Counted from the stretch's first letter, positions 38,011 through 47,969 are shown. The stretch: 64,000 nt of DNA from UBA1275 sp002323515 (GCA_964007875.1 CAXGAH010000001.1:127455-191454); one strand, 5' to 3'. Made by a program: numbers and translations. The notes: generated by a model not told the origin, from the sequence alone.

Positions 38011-39048
38011 CTATTCTGAGGATGAAAGAAGTATTAATATTCGCTCTAAATCGTCATCAGTAAAGTATTTTATGCGAATTTCCCCACCTTCTGAGAAGGT
38101 TTTCATCTGCACTTTCGTGCCAAGTGCACTTCGTAATTTTGATTCTATATCTCTGATGACAGCACCATTTTTTGTTCCCACTGTTTCCGTTTTTCCTGAT
38201 GGCTTGAATGTTTCTGCGTCGGGTTGAACTCCAGAAGTATTTGCTTTGACTCGAATATGATCTTCTAGGCGACGAACTGACCACTGTTCTCGGATTACCT
38301 TGTCAAGTATGGATTGTTGTTCTGCGGTTGAATCAACTCCGAGTAAGGCTCGCGCATGTCCTCCACTAATTCTATTAGCAGCTAAAGCTAGCTGAATGAA
38401 GTCGGGTAAATTCAACAACCGAAGCATATTAGTAACCGTTGTCCGATTTTTACCAACTTTGTTTGCCACCTCAGATTGGGTATAATTAAACTCTTCGAGC
38501 AGTCGTTGGTATGCAACCGCTACCTCGAGTGGGTTTAAGTCCTCGCGCTGAATGTTTTCAATAAGCGCATAGCCTATACTTTGTTCATTATCAGCATTTC
38601 GTACGTAGGCGGGGATGTTAGAAACTCCTGCTAATTTAGAAGCTCTGAGCCGCCGCTCACCACTTATCAACTCATAACGTTTATCACCTAAATACCGAAC
38701 GGTAATTGGCTGTATAAGTCCATGTTGTTGGATAGATTCAGCTAATTCTTCTAATCGTTCTTGGTCAAATTCTTTTCTTGGCTGGAAGGGATTCGCCCGG
38801 ATGTGGTCAGGTTCAAGGAAAAGTACTACATCTACCTGACCATTTTGAGCTTCTGTATTAGAGGCAAATTCTTCACTTTTGGATGGCTCGCTATCAATAA
38901 ATTGTCTAGAATTTAGCCCATCCGCAGTTTCCTTTAGGCTTTCTTGCTTCGCAGATTCTGTTAAAATTGGATTTTTCTTTTTATGCTGATCTTCCATATC
39001 CGGAAAAAAAGCTCCTAGTCCCCTTCCCAGTACTTTCTTATTCGCCAT
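38011..39048 (-). CDS. parB: Chromosome-partitioning protein ParB
   Basis: 345-residue CTP-dependent DNA clamp that loads at parS and drives origin segregation with ParA. It opens with the family start KKVLGRGLGAFFP. The N-terminal CTPase domain has IRANPFQPRKEF and the GERRLRASKLAG motif. The helix-turn-helix follows (YTQSEVANKVGKNRTTVTNMLRL, in part), and the C-terminal dimer domain closes the protein. It lies 6 bases after parA. I found no complete parS palindrome in the window. Confidence 0.95.
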   Translation of the reverse strand: MANKKVLGRGLGAFFPDMEDQHKKKNPILTESAKQESLKETADGLNSRQFIDSEPSKSEEFASNTEAQNGQVDVVLFLEPDHIRANPFQPRKEFDQERLEELAESIQQHGLIQPITVRYLGDKRYELISGERRLRASKLAGVSNIPAYVRNADNEQSIGYALIENIQREDLNPLEVAVAYQRLLEEFNYTQSEVANKVGKNRTTVTNMLRLLNLPDFIQLALAANRISGGHARALLGVDSTAEQQSILDKVIREQWSVRRLEDHIRVKANTSGVQPDAETFKPSGKTETVGTKNGAVIRDIESKLRSALGTKVQMKTFSEGGEIRIKYFTDDDLERILILLSSSE

Positions 39049-39054
39049 GTCCTT

Positions 39055-39852
39055 TTATTTAGTTAATACAGGACTATTCTTAAATAGTTTTCTGTTCCTC
39101 TTTATAATCTCCCCTGCTAAAGCTAGATAATTTTTTGCCCCCACAGAAGTTGAATCATACAGTAGAGCGGGCTTACCAAAAGAAGGAGCTTCTGCCAAGC
39201 GGACATTCCTTGCAATGACCGTCTTAAATACCCGATCATCAAAATATCGCTTCACCTCATCTGCCACCTGGTTAGATAATCTAGTTCTGGTGTCGTACAT
39301 AGTCAATACCACTCCTTCAATATCCAAGCTAGGATTTAGGTGTTGACGCACAATTTTAATAGTGTTAAGAAGTTGTCCTAAACCTTCTAATGCAAAATAT
39401 TCACATTGTACGGGAATAACGATGGAATCAGACGCGGTTAATGCATTAATTGTCAAAAGTCCTAAGGAAGGAGGGCAATCTATAATGATGAAATCATACT
39501 TATCCCGTAACTCAGAAATGGCCTTTGTTAAGATTCGTTCACGCTGTTCACGATCGATCATTTCTATTTCTGCCCCCACTAAATTGATGTGGGCTGGCAC
39601 TAAGTCTAGAAAGTCTAATTCTGTTTGTCGGATGGTATCGCTAATTTCAGCACTACCTATCATAACTTCATAAATAGAGTTAGTCACCGTCGAAGTATCG
39701 ATCCCTAACCCACTAGTGGTATTGCTCTGTGGATCAATATCTATAATTAAGGTAGGATGTTCAATAGCCGCTAAACTAGCGGCTAAATTTATAGATGAGG
39801 TGGTTTTACCTACCCCACCTTTTTGATTTGCAATAGAAATTACTTTACCCAT
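39055..39852 (-). CDS. parA: Chromosome-partitioning ATPase ParA
   Basis: 265-residue deviant Walker-A ATPase. The motif KGGVGKTT is at the N-terminus with the signature first Lys, and IIDIDPQSN and DFIIIDCPPSLGLLT follow. It pairs with ParB directly downstream. Length is that of chromosomal ParA/Soj proteins. The about 130 bases upstream contain one perfect DnaA-box-like sequence at 39947-39955, too little to call an origin. Confidence 0.96.
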   Translation of the reverse strand: MGKVISIANQKGGVGKTTSSINLAASLAAIEHPTLIIDIDPQSNTTSGLGIDTSTVTNSIYEVMIGSAEISDTIRQTELDFLDLVPAHINLVGAEIEMIDREQRERILTKAISELRDKYDFIIIDCPPSLGLLTINALTASDSIVIPVQCEYFALEGLGQLLNTIKIVRQHLNPSLDIEGVVLTMYDTRTRLSNQVADEVKRYFDDRVFKTVIARNVRLAEAPSFGKPALLYDSTSVGAKNYLALAGEIIKRNRKLFKNSPVLTK

Positions 39853-39984
39853 TGACGACTTAAACCATTAAAACTTTGAAATAATTTTCAATATAAAAGT
39901 ACCTCTGAACCGAACCAAAAATACTTATTAACAGTGGAGCCGCAAGTTATCCACATTGTGGCCTAATGAGGGCAAGAATGATGA

Positions 39985-40620
39985 TTAAGGGGTGTTTCCC
40001 GTTAGTAAAATTTTTCTACTTTGGCCTGTGTAGCTTGTTTGGTCATTAACAAGTCGCAATTTGCTGTTTTGCTGACTTGTTAAATTTATTTCAGGGGATT
40101 GGCTAAGATTAAAGTCTGTAGTGCCAGCAAACCGGATTATATGATTGTGGTCAACCCAAGGTGTAATCTCACTATCTGTTTCATTTGCAGCACTTCCTAT
40201 ACCTGAATCTTTAGCCGTTGTCAATGGTGCGTTTGATTGTTGAACGTCAATTGGTGTATTCAAGGAACTAGTACTCTCTAATTGGTTTGTCGGCATCCAA
40301 GTATTCCAAGCAATTAATGCAGTTGCCATAACTAAAAAGCTGGCAGCTACTTTAAAGCCGTGTTGGGGAATCCATTTCCAATTCCAACTTTTATTTGATG
40401 CGTTAATAGATGCTTCAGCCTTTGCAAATATGGTCTCTTTTACACGTTTTGAGCTTTCAAACGAAGGGTAAGCATTGGTTCTCTCCCATGTTTTTTTCAG
40501 ACTTTCTACTTCGATGAGTAGATCTTGATTCAACCGAATTCTTTTTTCAAATAATATTTTTTCAGACGGGTCCATCTCATCCATTAAGAACCGAATAATC
40601 TCTGCTTGATTAACTTGCAT
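39985..40620 (-). CDS. Putative anti-sigma factor, single membrane span
   Basis: 211-residue protein. The N-terminal cytoplasmic part of about 80 residues (IIRFLMDEMDPSEK, a zinc-finger-less anti-sigma start) is followed by one membrane segment around 89-107 and a periplasmic tail rich in Ser, Thr and Asn. ATG 40620 overlaps the end of the sigma factor gene by 11 bases, so the pair is translationally coupled. By position and build it should hold the ECF sigma factor at the membrane. The family is not recognised by motif, so the call rests on context. Confidence 0.7.
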   Translation of the reverse strand: MQVNQAEIIRFLMDEMDPSEKILFEKRIRLNQDLLIEVESLKKTWERTNAYPSFESSKRVKETIFAKAEASINASNKSWNWKWIPQHGFKVAASFLVMATALIAWNTWMPTNQLESTSSLNTPIDVQQSNAPLTTAKDSGIGSAANETDSEITPWVDHNHIIRFAGTTDFNLSQSPEINLTSQQNSKLRLVNDQTSYTGQSRKILLTGNTP

Positions 40621-41239
40621 AGTTTTTTTCTGATAGTTGTTCTTCTTCAAAATATTTTCTCAGATTTGAGAGTGCATATCTCATACGCCCTAAAGCTGTG
40701 TTAATTGAAACACCGGTAATTTCAGCTATCTCTTTAAAGGATAATTCTTCGTAATGACGTAACATAACTACGGCTCTTTGTTCCTCTGGTAAACGACTTA
40801 TATGCTTATACATTCGCTTTTTATCCTCATGCTGAACGTAAAGTTGTAACGCATCCAAAGCTCCTTCATCGGCAACTCTATGGAAGAAATCTGTATTTTC
40901 TTCCCCATCACTACTACTTGAAATGTGCACGAACTTTTTGGCCCTTCTCAAATAATCAATAGTCGCATTATGGGCTATGCGCAAAACCCAAGCAATCCAT
41001 TTGCCTTCTTCATTATAGTTTTTTTCCATTTTCATAATCACCTTTGTAAAGGTATCCTGAAAAAGATCACTCGCCGTTTCAGTGTTAAGTACCATACTGT
41101 AGATATAGGAGTAAATTTTAGACTCATATCTGTGAAAGAGGGTTTTAAACGCCTCCATATCATGCTCACGGCGATACAAATAGATCAACTCTTTATCTGA
41201 TAAAGAGGAGCGATTAGGGGTAGATTTATGTATGTTCAT
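40610..41239 (-). CDS. ECF-type RNA polymerase sigma factor
   Basis: 209-residue sigma-70 family factor with only regions 2 and 4. Region 2 has LFHRYESKIYSYIYSMV and DLFQDTFTKVI, with the -10 reading helix near WIAWVLRIAHNATIDYLRR. Region 4 has LPEEQRAVVMLRHYEELSFKEIA, in part, and the recognition helix GVSINTALGRMRYAL. The linker contains an unusual acidic Ser-rich patch. The target genes are unknown. The next gene is its likely anti-sigma factor. Confidence 0.93.
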   Translation of the reverse strand: MNIHKSTPNRSSLSDKELIYLYRREHDMEAFKTLFHRYESKIYSYIYSMVLNTETASDLFQDTFTKVIMKMEKNYNEEGKWIAWVLRIAHNATIDYLRRAKKFVHISSSSDGEENTDFFHRVADEGALDALQLYVQHEDKKRMYKHISRLPEEQRAVVMLRHYEELSFKEIAEITGVSINTALGRMRYALSNLRKYFEEEQLSEKNYAS

Positions 41240-41295
41240 ACATTTAAAATGATACGTATCGGTACAAAATAGTATCGCATGTGCATGTGAGATGA

Positions 41296-43140
41296 CTAAT
41301 GGTCATTATTGCTAGTGAAATATTCAAGCACTTTATTAGCCTTCGTAATTCCAATTTCCTTAGCTAACGTATGAGCCTCTAGTTTTCGTATGTTAGAAAT
41401 TGAACCGTATTTTTTTAAAAGTTGTTTTGCTGTTTTTTCACCTATTCCATCAATATTAGTTAACTCACTTCCTATAATGTTGTTGCTCCTAACATTGCGG
41501 TGAAAGGTTATGGCAAATCGATGCGCTTCGTCCCTAACCTGTTGCAAAAGTTTGAGTGCTGGGGATGTTTTTGGGATCATTATAGCATCTTTTCGACCGG
41601 GTAAAAACACCTCCTCTAACCTTTTTGCCAGACCTATTATTTCGCATTCACCATAAAAATCTATTTCTTTTAACGCCTTTACCGCTGCACTCAATTGGCC
41701 CTTTCCTCCATCAACCACGATTAAGTCGGGGATGTGCTCTCCATTTTTTTGTACGCTCGTATATTGCCTTGTTAAAATTTCCGCCATAGATGCAAAATCA
41801 TCCGGTCCAATAACTGTTTTGATATGAAAATGTTTGTATTGAGTTTTTCTTGGTTTGGCATCCACAAAAGACACCATAGAGGCGACTGGGTATGCGCCTT
41901 GAAAATTGGAATTATCAAAACAGTGAATGGTGCGCGGTAATCGGCTGAGACTTAAAAAATGATGCAAATCTGAAATAGCAGCAGGAATTCGGCTTCTTTC
42001 TCTCTTTTCTAACGCCAATGCACGATCATTAAGATGTAATTTTGCGTTAGTCACTGCCATCTTAATTAGTTTAGCTTTGTCTCCACGCTCAGGGATTTTG
42101 AACGGTACTTTTTTGGATTTATGCTCATGTAAATACCCATGTAGTACTTCTTCATCGACTAAATCATGGCTCAAATATACTTCGTCAGGTAAGGTTATAT
42201 GATGATCAGAGGTGTAATAGTCTTCAATGAAACTTTGGAGTAATTCCGAATGAGAGTATCCTTGAGCAGGTTTTATGAGGCGGTGGAATTTACCTATTAA
42301 CTTACCCTCGCGGATTTTCAAAAGCACCCCACATGCTTCATTAATTTCGGTGTTTTTTTCTACTACAAATAAATCTCTGTCTTGTTTGGTCTCAGTCACC
42401 ATTTTCATTCGCTCACTATACCTTGTAACAGCCTGTAAACTATCACGTAAGTACGCTGCTTGCTCAAATGCCATAGCTTGAGCTGCTATTTCCATTTCTT
42501 CTTTGAGTTCTCGAATAAGTAAACTGGTTTTACCATTAATGAGCTTTGTGACCTTTTCGATGGTAGCTTGGTATGTTAGTAGAGACCATTGAGCTGAACA
42601 GCTTCCAAGGTAATCATCAAAACAGCTATGCCATTTAGGCTTATTTTTTATTTTGTCAAGGGTTTTGATGGATACGGCACAGGTGCATAAACCAAAGGCT
42701 TTTCGTATGACCTCAAGCATCCTCTTCATCCGGTTAACACTATCGTATGGCCCATAATATTGACTCCCATCTTTAATCACTGTTCTTGTGGGAAATACTC
42801 TTGGACGATCCTCATTGGTAATACATATGTAGGGATAGGTTTTATCATCCCTTAGAAGCACATTGTATCGTGGCTGATTTTGTTTTATTAAGTTATTCTC
42901 TAGGATTAATGCTTCCGCTTCTGAATCGGTAACAATAACTTCTAAATCGGTGATTTTCCGAACCATGGTCTGAATTCGACCAGATTGTATGCTACGCTCC
43001 TGAAAGTACGAACGTACTCTATTTCTTAGCTTCTTAGCTTTACCCACATAAAGTATATTACCTTTCGCATCCTTATATATATAGACGCCCGGTTCTAGGG
43101 GAAGATTAGCAATTTTTTCTTTTATGGTATTGGATTCCAT
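41296..43140 (-). CDS. uvrC: Excinuclease ABC subunit C
   Basis: 614-residue nucleotide-excision-repair nuclease that makes both cuts around a lesion with UvrA and UvrB. The GIY-YIG domain is at the N-terminus (GVYIYKDAKGNILYVGKAK), the UVR motif at about 205-240, the RNaseH-like endonuclease domain at about 370-530 (HCFDNSNFQG and VVDGGKGQL), and the helix-hairpin-helix region at the end (IDGIGEKTAKQLLKKYGS). Length is normal. Confidence 0.96.
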   Translation of the reverse strand: MESNTIKEKIANLPLEPGVYIYKDAKGNILYVGKAKKLRNRVRSYFQERSIQSGRIQTMVRKITDLEVIVTDSEAEALILENNLIKQNQPRYNVLLRDDKTYPYICITNEDRPRVFPTRTVIKDGSQYYGPYDSVNRMKRMLEVIRKAFGLCTCAVSIKTLDKIKNKPKWHSCFDDYLGSCSAQWSLLTYQATIEKVTKLINGKTSLLIRELKEEMEIAAQAMAFEQAAYLRDSLQAVTRYSERMKMVTETKQDRDLFVVEKNTEINEACGVLLKIREGKLIGKFHRLIKPAQGYSHSELLQSFIEDYYTSDHHITLPDEVYLSHDLVDEEVLHGYLHEHKSKKVPFKIPERGDKAKLIKMAVTNAKLHLNDRALALEKRERSRIPAAISDLHHFLSLSRLPRTIHCFDNSNFQGAYPVASMVSFVDAKPRKTQYKHFHIKTVIGPDDFASMAEILTRQYTSVQKNGEHIPDLIVVDGGKGQLSAAVKALKEIDFYGECEIIGLAKRLEEVFLPGRKDAIMIPKTSPALKLLQQVRDEAHRFAITFHRNVRSNNIIGSELTNIDGIGEKTAKQLLKKYGSISNIRKLEAHTLAKEIGITKANKVLEYFTSNNDH

Positions 43141-43222
43141 AGTGAGAACTTAAGGAATTTGTTCTATTTTCGAGCTAATCTATTACTATCTTTACCAACA
43201 TTTTGAAGCAAGCAAGTATTAC

Positions 43223-43573
43223 ATGATTTCGAAAAAGCAACACCGGTTAATGTATTCGGTGCAACAACCTGCTAAAAAACCGGTTATACGATGGTTTATT
43301 GCCTTTTTAGTACTCATTCAATTCTCCTTAATCTGGCCTATTTATCCTTTAGTTGGATACATCGAGCCTATCATGCTTGGAATGCCTTTTTCGATTGTTT
43401 GGGTATTGTTATGCCTTTTGCTAAGCTTTTCTGGGCTTCTGGCTTACTTTCTGTGGGAAGAGCAAGATCAGAAAGAGCATGGTCATGATGTGCTAGGTAA
43501 GGTTGAGCAAAGTAAAATCTTGCCAAAAGATATGATTGCCAATGAATCCTTTTCAGAAAGGGTCAAATCATGA
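43223..43573 (+). CDS. Small membrane protein preceding SSS transporter (DUF3311-like)
   Basis: 116-residue protein with two membrane segments (about 24-44 and 55-77) and a charged C-terminal tail. Small two-helix proteins of the DUF3311/DUF997 type are often encoded just before sodium:solute symporters and are thought to be accessory subunits. Its end overlaps the symporter start by four bases. The domain assignment is by build and position, not by a clear motif. Confidence 0.7.
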   Translation: MISKKQHRLMYSVQQPAKKPVIRWFIAFLVLIQFSLIWPIYPLVGYIEPIMLGMPFSIVWVLLCLLLSFSGLLAYFLWEEQDQKEHGHDVLGKVEQSKILPKDMIANESFSERVKS

Positions 43574-45048
43574 GTGATAACTGGATCATAGTGGGAATAT
43601 CTATAGGCTACCTTCTTCTTAGCTTAGTAATGGGTATCGTTCCTGGTTTGAAAGTGAGTAAGAGCTCAGAAGGCTATGTTGCGGGTGACCGTTCTATGAA
43701 TCTACTCCTCCTTTATTTTGTGTTAGGAGCTTCCATCTTTTCTTCATTCGCATTTTTAGGAGGACCAGGATGGGCCTACTCTAGAGGAGTTGCTGCTCTA
43801 TATATTATTGCTTACGGAACTTTAGGAATGGTTCCTCTTTATTTTTTTGGGCCAAGAGCTCGCAGAATGGGTGTCAAGTATGGATATCTTACCCAAGCAG
43901 AACTACTTTCAGAACGCTATCAGAGTTCATTTTTATCCATACTTTTAGCCATTTTAACGGTAGTAGTACTTATCCCCTACTTAACCCTTCAGATGAAAGG
44001 AGCTGGACTAGTACTCAATACCATAAGTGATGGTGCAATACCGTACTGGCTGGGCGCTGCAATGGCTTATGGGGTAGTCCTATTGTATGTTTTTTTTAGT
44101 GGTGTTATGGGAGTTGGTTGGACTAATACCTTCCAAGGTGTTTTCATGTTAAGTATTGCTTGGTTTCTAGGTTTATACCTACCCAAAGAACTGCACGGTG
44201 GAATTGGGCCTATGTTTGAAGCAATTCAACAAGAGGGATTGAGCAACATGTTACAAGCTCCAGGATTACAGAGTGACGGAAGCTCATGGTCTTGGGCTGG
44301 ATTTAGTTCTGCAGTTATGATATCGGCTATTGGGTTTTCAATGTGGCCGCATTTTTTTATGAAAACATTTGCAGCGAAAGATGACCGAACAATGAAACTT
44401 ACCGTTGTTTTGTACCCCACCTTCCAGCTATTCCTATTACCCATTTTATTCATAGGTTTTTCGGCTATCCTTAGTTTTCCAGGTATAGGACCAGCAGATA
44501 CTATTTTACCATATGTACTCAGAAATATGGATCTCCCAGTTGTATTAGTGGGCTTAGTATGTGCGGGGACCCTAGCTGCCTCAATGAGTTCAGGGGATGC
44601 TATACTGCATGCGGCTGGTGCTGTTTTTGTGAGAGATGGACTGCGTAAATTTCCACAACTTAGGACAGCAATGAACCAAAAGAATGTAGAACGAAAGGTA
44701 ATACAGATGAGCATTTTACTTATTAGTATCTTGGCTTATTATTTTGCTGTTATCTCTTCTACTGATATAGTGAGTTTATTGTTAGGTGCTTATGGTGGCG
44801 TTGCTCAACTATTCCCATTGGTTTTTGCCATGTTTTATTGGCCATCTGCTACACGACTAGGGGCACTTACAGCACTAATAAGTGGTATATTTGTAACACT
44901 TGTTTTTCTTTTCTGGCCTGAGTTGAAGCCTTGGGACATTCATGAAGGTATTTATGGACTCATTGTTAACCTTTTCAGCTTGATAACGGTAAGCTTGCTA
45001 ACCCAAAAAACAGATTCTAGCATTGTTGAGAAATTTACCCATGCCTAA
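43570..45048 (+). CDS. Sodium:solute symporter family (SSS) transporter
   Basis: 492-residue membrane protein with about 13 helices. SSS features are SSEGYVAGDRSM at the first loop, the long helices with GPGWAYSRGVAALY, and AASMSSGDAILHAAGAVFVRD, the Na2-site region of helix 8. It would bring a solute in with sodium. The substrate is not clear; a monocarboxylate or amino-acid type is possible. It works with the small upstream membrane protein. Confidence 0.92.
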   Translation: MSDNWIIVGISIGYLLLSLVMGIVPGLKVSKSSEGYVAGDRSMNLLLLYFVLGASIFSSFAFLGGPGWAYSRGVAALYIIAYGTLGMVPLYFFGPRARRMGVKYGYLTQAELLSERYQSSFLSILLAILTVVVLIPYLTLQMKGAGLVLNTISDGAIPYWLGAAMAYGVVLLYVFFSGVMGVGWTNTFQGVFMLSIAWFLGLYLPKELHGGIGPMFEAIQQEGLSNMLQAPGLQSDGSSWSWAGFSSAVMISAIGFSMWPHFFMKTFAAKDDRTMKLTVVLYPTFQLFLLPILFIGFSAILSFPGIGPADTILPYVLRNMDLPVVLVGLVCAGTLAASMSSGDAILHAAGAVFVRDGLRKFPQLRTAMNQKNVERKVIQMSILLISILAYYFAVISSTDIVSLLLGAYGGVAQLFPLVFAMFYWPSATRLGALTALISGIFVTLVFLFWPELKPWDIHEGIYGLIVNLFSLITVSLLTQKTDSSIVEKFTHA

Positions 45049-45063
45049 TCCATACATTTTTTT

Positions 45064-45801
45064 ATGAAGCCAAAACGATCTGTTGCGCCCAAACACAAAC
45101 GTACCAGCAAAAAATGGACAGGCACCACACCGAATATTGAAATCGTTTATGAAGACAATCATTTACTGATCATAGACAAGCCAGCAGGGTTACTATCGCA
45201 AGCTGACAAAACCAACAATGTCGACCTAACCGAATTATGTAAACAATATTTGAAAAAAGCCTACAATAAACCAGGTAATGTATATTTAGGCTTAACTCAC
45301 CGTCTTGACCGGCCCGTAAGCGGGCTGATGGTTCTCACCAAAACATCCAAGGCCGCTTCGCGTATTTCCCAGCTTATCCGTGAATATCAACTAAAAAAAA
45401 CCTATTGGGCCATTGTGCATGGGCGAACCCCATTGGAAGCAACCTATGAACACTTTCTTAAAAAAGATTTAAAAACCAATAAAACCAAAGCTTTTAGTTC
45501 TAAAAAATCTGGTACCAAACCTGCCGTTTTAAGTTACACTACCCTTAAACAAAGTGCCCATTATAGTCTTATCGAAATCGATTTAGTGACAGGGAAACCG
45601 CATCAAATTCGAGCTCAGCTTAGTAAAATGGGCTTCCCACTGTGGGGCGACTATAAATATGGGGAAGAGGAAACCGGCCCTGGTAAATCACTTGCACTCA
45701 GGGCTTATGCTTTAGCCTTTGAACATCCAGTCAAAAAAGAATTAATGAACATAAAAGCTGATATATTTCGTCAACAACCCTGGAATTTGTTTGACTATTG
45801 A
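45064..45801 (+). CDS. RluA-family RNA pseudouridine synthase
   Basis: 245-residue enzyme that isomerises uridine in rRNA or tRNA. The catalytic Asp is in HRLDRPVSGLMVL, and VYEDNHLLIIDKPAGLL and GKPHQIRAQL are the other conserved blocks. No S4 domain precedes the catalytic domain, so it belongs to the short RluA/RluC-like group (YhcT/TruC type). The target nucleotide cannot be assigned. Confidence 0.93.
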   Translation: MKPKRSVAPKHKRTSKKWTGTTPNIEIVYEDNHLLIIDKPAGLLSQADKTNNVDLTELCKQYLKKAYNKPGNVYLGLTHRLDRPVSGLMVLTKTSKAASRISQLIREYQLKKTYWAIVHGRTPLEATYEHFLKKDLKTNKTKAFSSKKSGTKPAVLSYTTLKQSAHYSLIEIDLVTGKPHQIRAQLSKMGFPLWGDYKYGEEETGPGKSLALRAYALAFEHPVKKELMNIKADIFRQQPWNLFDY

Positions 45802-45834
45802 ATCGAAGCAAAGATTGAGATAACACCTCGCTTT

Positions 45835-46791
45835 ATGTTTATTCCCTCTAAAACCGCGTTCAATGTGTATTCGAAGTTCACTACACTTAGAAAACACCCT
45901 TCAATTGCTCCACTCTTTCCTCCCATCATTCATTCCTACTACGATCAAACAGAAGTTAAGATAAATCGGCTTGGTCGCTTAATTTCACCACTGTTCAAGG
46001 GGAAGAAGGTTGCCGCATGTGAGTTTCAAGATAATAAAGCCTTTAAGAATCCATGGAATGCAGCCTGGATTCCCAAGATGTTAGCACTTGATGATTGGCT
46101 ACTCAAAGGGGATTTACATCATATAGTATTTAGAAAATTGGCATTACATAGAACCATTCAGGACCGTTTAATGAATCGCAATTCACCTATTACACAATTA
46201 GTGGTTCTAGGAAGTGGAATCGATCACATAGGTTGGGTCTTTTCAGATAAGTGTGCCTGCTTTGAATTGGATATTGAACCCATGATCACTTTTAAAAAAA
46301 AACTCTTACCAACACTGAACCAAAAGGTAAATTTTAACGACTTTGATGCTACTAAGAATGCTTTAGATCAGTGTCTTAAACAACAGCCTGCATTCAATTC
46401 CAATAGACCTAGTTTATTTATCACTGAGGGATTTATAGATTACATTCCAAAAGAAAATCTAGTCTCTTTACTATCGCAAATAAAGCATATCAATCCGAAA
46501 AATGAGTGGATGAGCACCCATTTTGATCGTACTTTACTTAGCCGTAATCAACGCTTTTTCTTTGAGTTTGGTGTACAAATCACAGGAGAACATTTGCAAT
46601 CCAATTTACACAAAGAACAAGTCGTCTCCATTGGGTCCAATATTGGATTCGACTTGATTAATGAATGGGCACATATACTTGAACTGTTGGGCAACCACAA
46701 TATTTTTAGTGAAGCTAAGTTGAACAGAATTGAACGGAAGGTACTGCATCAGAACAACATGAATGGATGTAGCATTTTACATTTTAAGTAA
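45835..46791 (+). CDS. PPM/LCM-family SAM-dependent methyltransferase
   Basis: 318-residue protein of the leucine carboxyl methyltransferase-like family, related to enzymes that methylate protein C-termini or small molecules. The SAM-binding region contains QLVVLGSGIDHIGW and FELDIEPM, and the FITEGFIDYIPKENLVSLL block is typical of the family. The N-terminal half has long basic helices. No substrate is indicated. It sits between the RluA gene and blh. Confidence 0.8.
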   Translation: MFIPSKTAFNVYSKFTTLRKHPSIAPLFPPIIHSYYDQTEVKINRLGRLISPLFKGKKVAACEFQDNKAFKNPWNAAWIPKMLALDDWLLKGDLHHIVFRKLALHRTIQDRLMNRNSPITQLVVLGSGIDHIGWVFSDKCACFELDIEPMITFKKKLLPTLNQKVNFNDFDATKNALDQCLKQQPAFNSNRPSLFITEGFIDYIPKENLVSLLSQIKHINPKNEWMSTHFDRTLLSRNQRFFFEFGVQITGEHLQSNLHKEQVVSIGSNIGFDLINEWAHILELLGNHNIFSEAKLNRIERKVLHQNNMNGCSILHFK

Positions 46792-46940
46792 GATAAAGTC
46801 GAGTAGCTTACTATTATGTAGTATAGTTACATTTCACTTGTTATTTACAAAGATTCCATGAATTAGGTCTTGCCCACAAACTTGGTTTTAAACGACCGAT
46901 TAGTAATATTAACTGCAATCATTAGAACAAACTTTTTATT

Positions 46941-47903
46941 ATGGCAACACATGCTAAAACCAACAATGAGATCATTCAACTACAAGTATTTGTTGGCCTA
47001 GCAATTATTGGGCTAAATTTTTTCCTGTACGAGTTGTTTGAAGCTATCCGTTACTACGCACTAGCCGCCTCGATCTTAATCATTGGTATGCCGCATGGTG
47101 CATTAGATCACAAAATCTATTTTAAAGCCCTACATAAAGAAGAAACTGTAAAGACACAGATTTTATTTTATGCAGGATACTTGTTGGTCGTAGCCGTGTA
47201 CGCCTGGCTTTGGTATGTCCAACCCTTTATAGGATTTGTATTATTTATGTTGTTGACCTTATACCATTTTGGCCAATCCGATACCGAACGGTTACCCTTA
47301 AACGGTTCTCTAAAACAGTTATTTATTTTGGCAAGAGGTCTTAGTATAGCCGGGCTCATACTTTTTGGAAGCGATCCTTTTTATACGTCTAGAATCGTGG
47401 AATCGGTCACTGGAATATCACTTATTTCTATCGTATATAACTTTACTACTACAGAAGAGCTACGTCTATTTTTTGCCCTAATGTATCCCAGTATTTTTCT
47501 TTTAGGGAGCTTGGTTTCTAAACAAATACCCTTAAAAAGCTGGCTAAGCTTGGATGCACTCGTGGTTCCTGCCCTCTTCTCATTGGTCGATCCAATCTTC
47601 GCTTTCGCCCTTTATTTTGGTTTATGGCACGGATACAATCACACAAAAACCATGCTGGATTTTCTGAGTAGCAAGGATGAACAAATTGGTTTCGGATGGT
47701 TCTATAAAGAAACTGCCTTGTTCTCAGCAATTTCTTATATAGGGCTTGTCCTAATATATTTTCTGGTAGAAGCATTTGGCGACGAAGCCTTATTGGTCGC
47801 TATTTTATTTACTCTGATCAGTGTAATTACCTTACCTCACATGCTTGTGGTAGAGCAAATGTATCGAACATTTGATAAAGCAGATGGTGATCAGTCGACC
47901 TAA
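46941..47903 (+). CDS. blh: Beta-carotene 15,15'-dioxygenase, Brp/Blh family
   Basis: 320-residue polytopic membrane enzyme that cleaves beta-carotene into two retinals. The iron-binding His residues of the family are visible in GMPHGALDHK (His52, His57), LYHFGQSDTE (His109), and LWHGYNHTKTM (His230, His234), with LPHMLVVEQMY near the end. It is convergent with the rhodopsin gene, which needs retinal, and the lycopene cyclase gene at 4.9 kb supplies the substrate. The pairing of blh with a rhodopsin gene is well known. Confidence 0.95.
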   Translation: MATHAKTNNEIIQLQVFVGLAIIGLNFFLYELFEAIRYYALAASILIIGMPHGALDHKIYFKALHKEETVKTQILFYAGYLLVVAVYAWLWYVQPFIGFVLFMLLTLYHFGQSDTERLPLNGSLKQLFILARGLSIAGLILFGSDPFYTSRIVESVTGISLISIVYNFTTTEELRLFFALMYPSIFLLGSLVSKQIPLKSWLSLDALVVPALFSLVDPIFAFALYFGLWHGYNHTKTMLDFLSSKDEQIGFGWFYKETALFSAISYIGLVLIYFLVEAFGDEALLVAILFTLISVITLPHMLVVEQMYRTFDKADGDQST

Positions 47904-47939
47904 CTGACTGTATTAAAATTAAAAGCATGGTCAAAAAAA

Positions 47940-47963
47940 AAGCCTCATCAATTGATGAGGCTT
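47940..47963 (-). terminator. Rho-independent terminator, rhodopsin side
   Basis: Perfect 10-base stem AAGCCTCATC/GATGAGGCTT with the four-base loop AATT. On the minus strand it is followed by a run of eight T, so it ends the rhodopsin transcript. The + strand lacks a T-run directly after the stem, so it would serve blh only weakly. Confidence 0.85.
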
Positions 47964-47969
47964 AAAAAA

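Noticed and set aside
39947..39955. TTATCCACA, a perfect DnaA-box sequence upstream of parA
   Set aside because: A single box with no cluster, no AT-rich unwinding element and no dnaA nearby; the same 9-mer also occurs in reverse inside argD and the GH3 gene by chance.
44226..44714. 162-codon open frame on the minus strand inside the SSS transporter
   Set aside because: The transporter frame is clearly real over its whole length; the opposite frame lacks any recognisable family or start signal.
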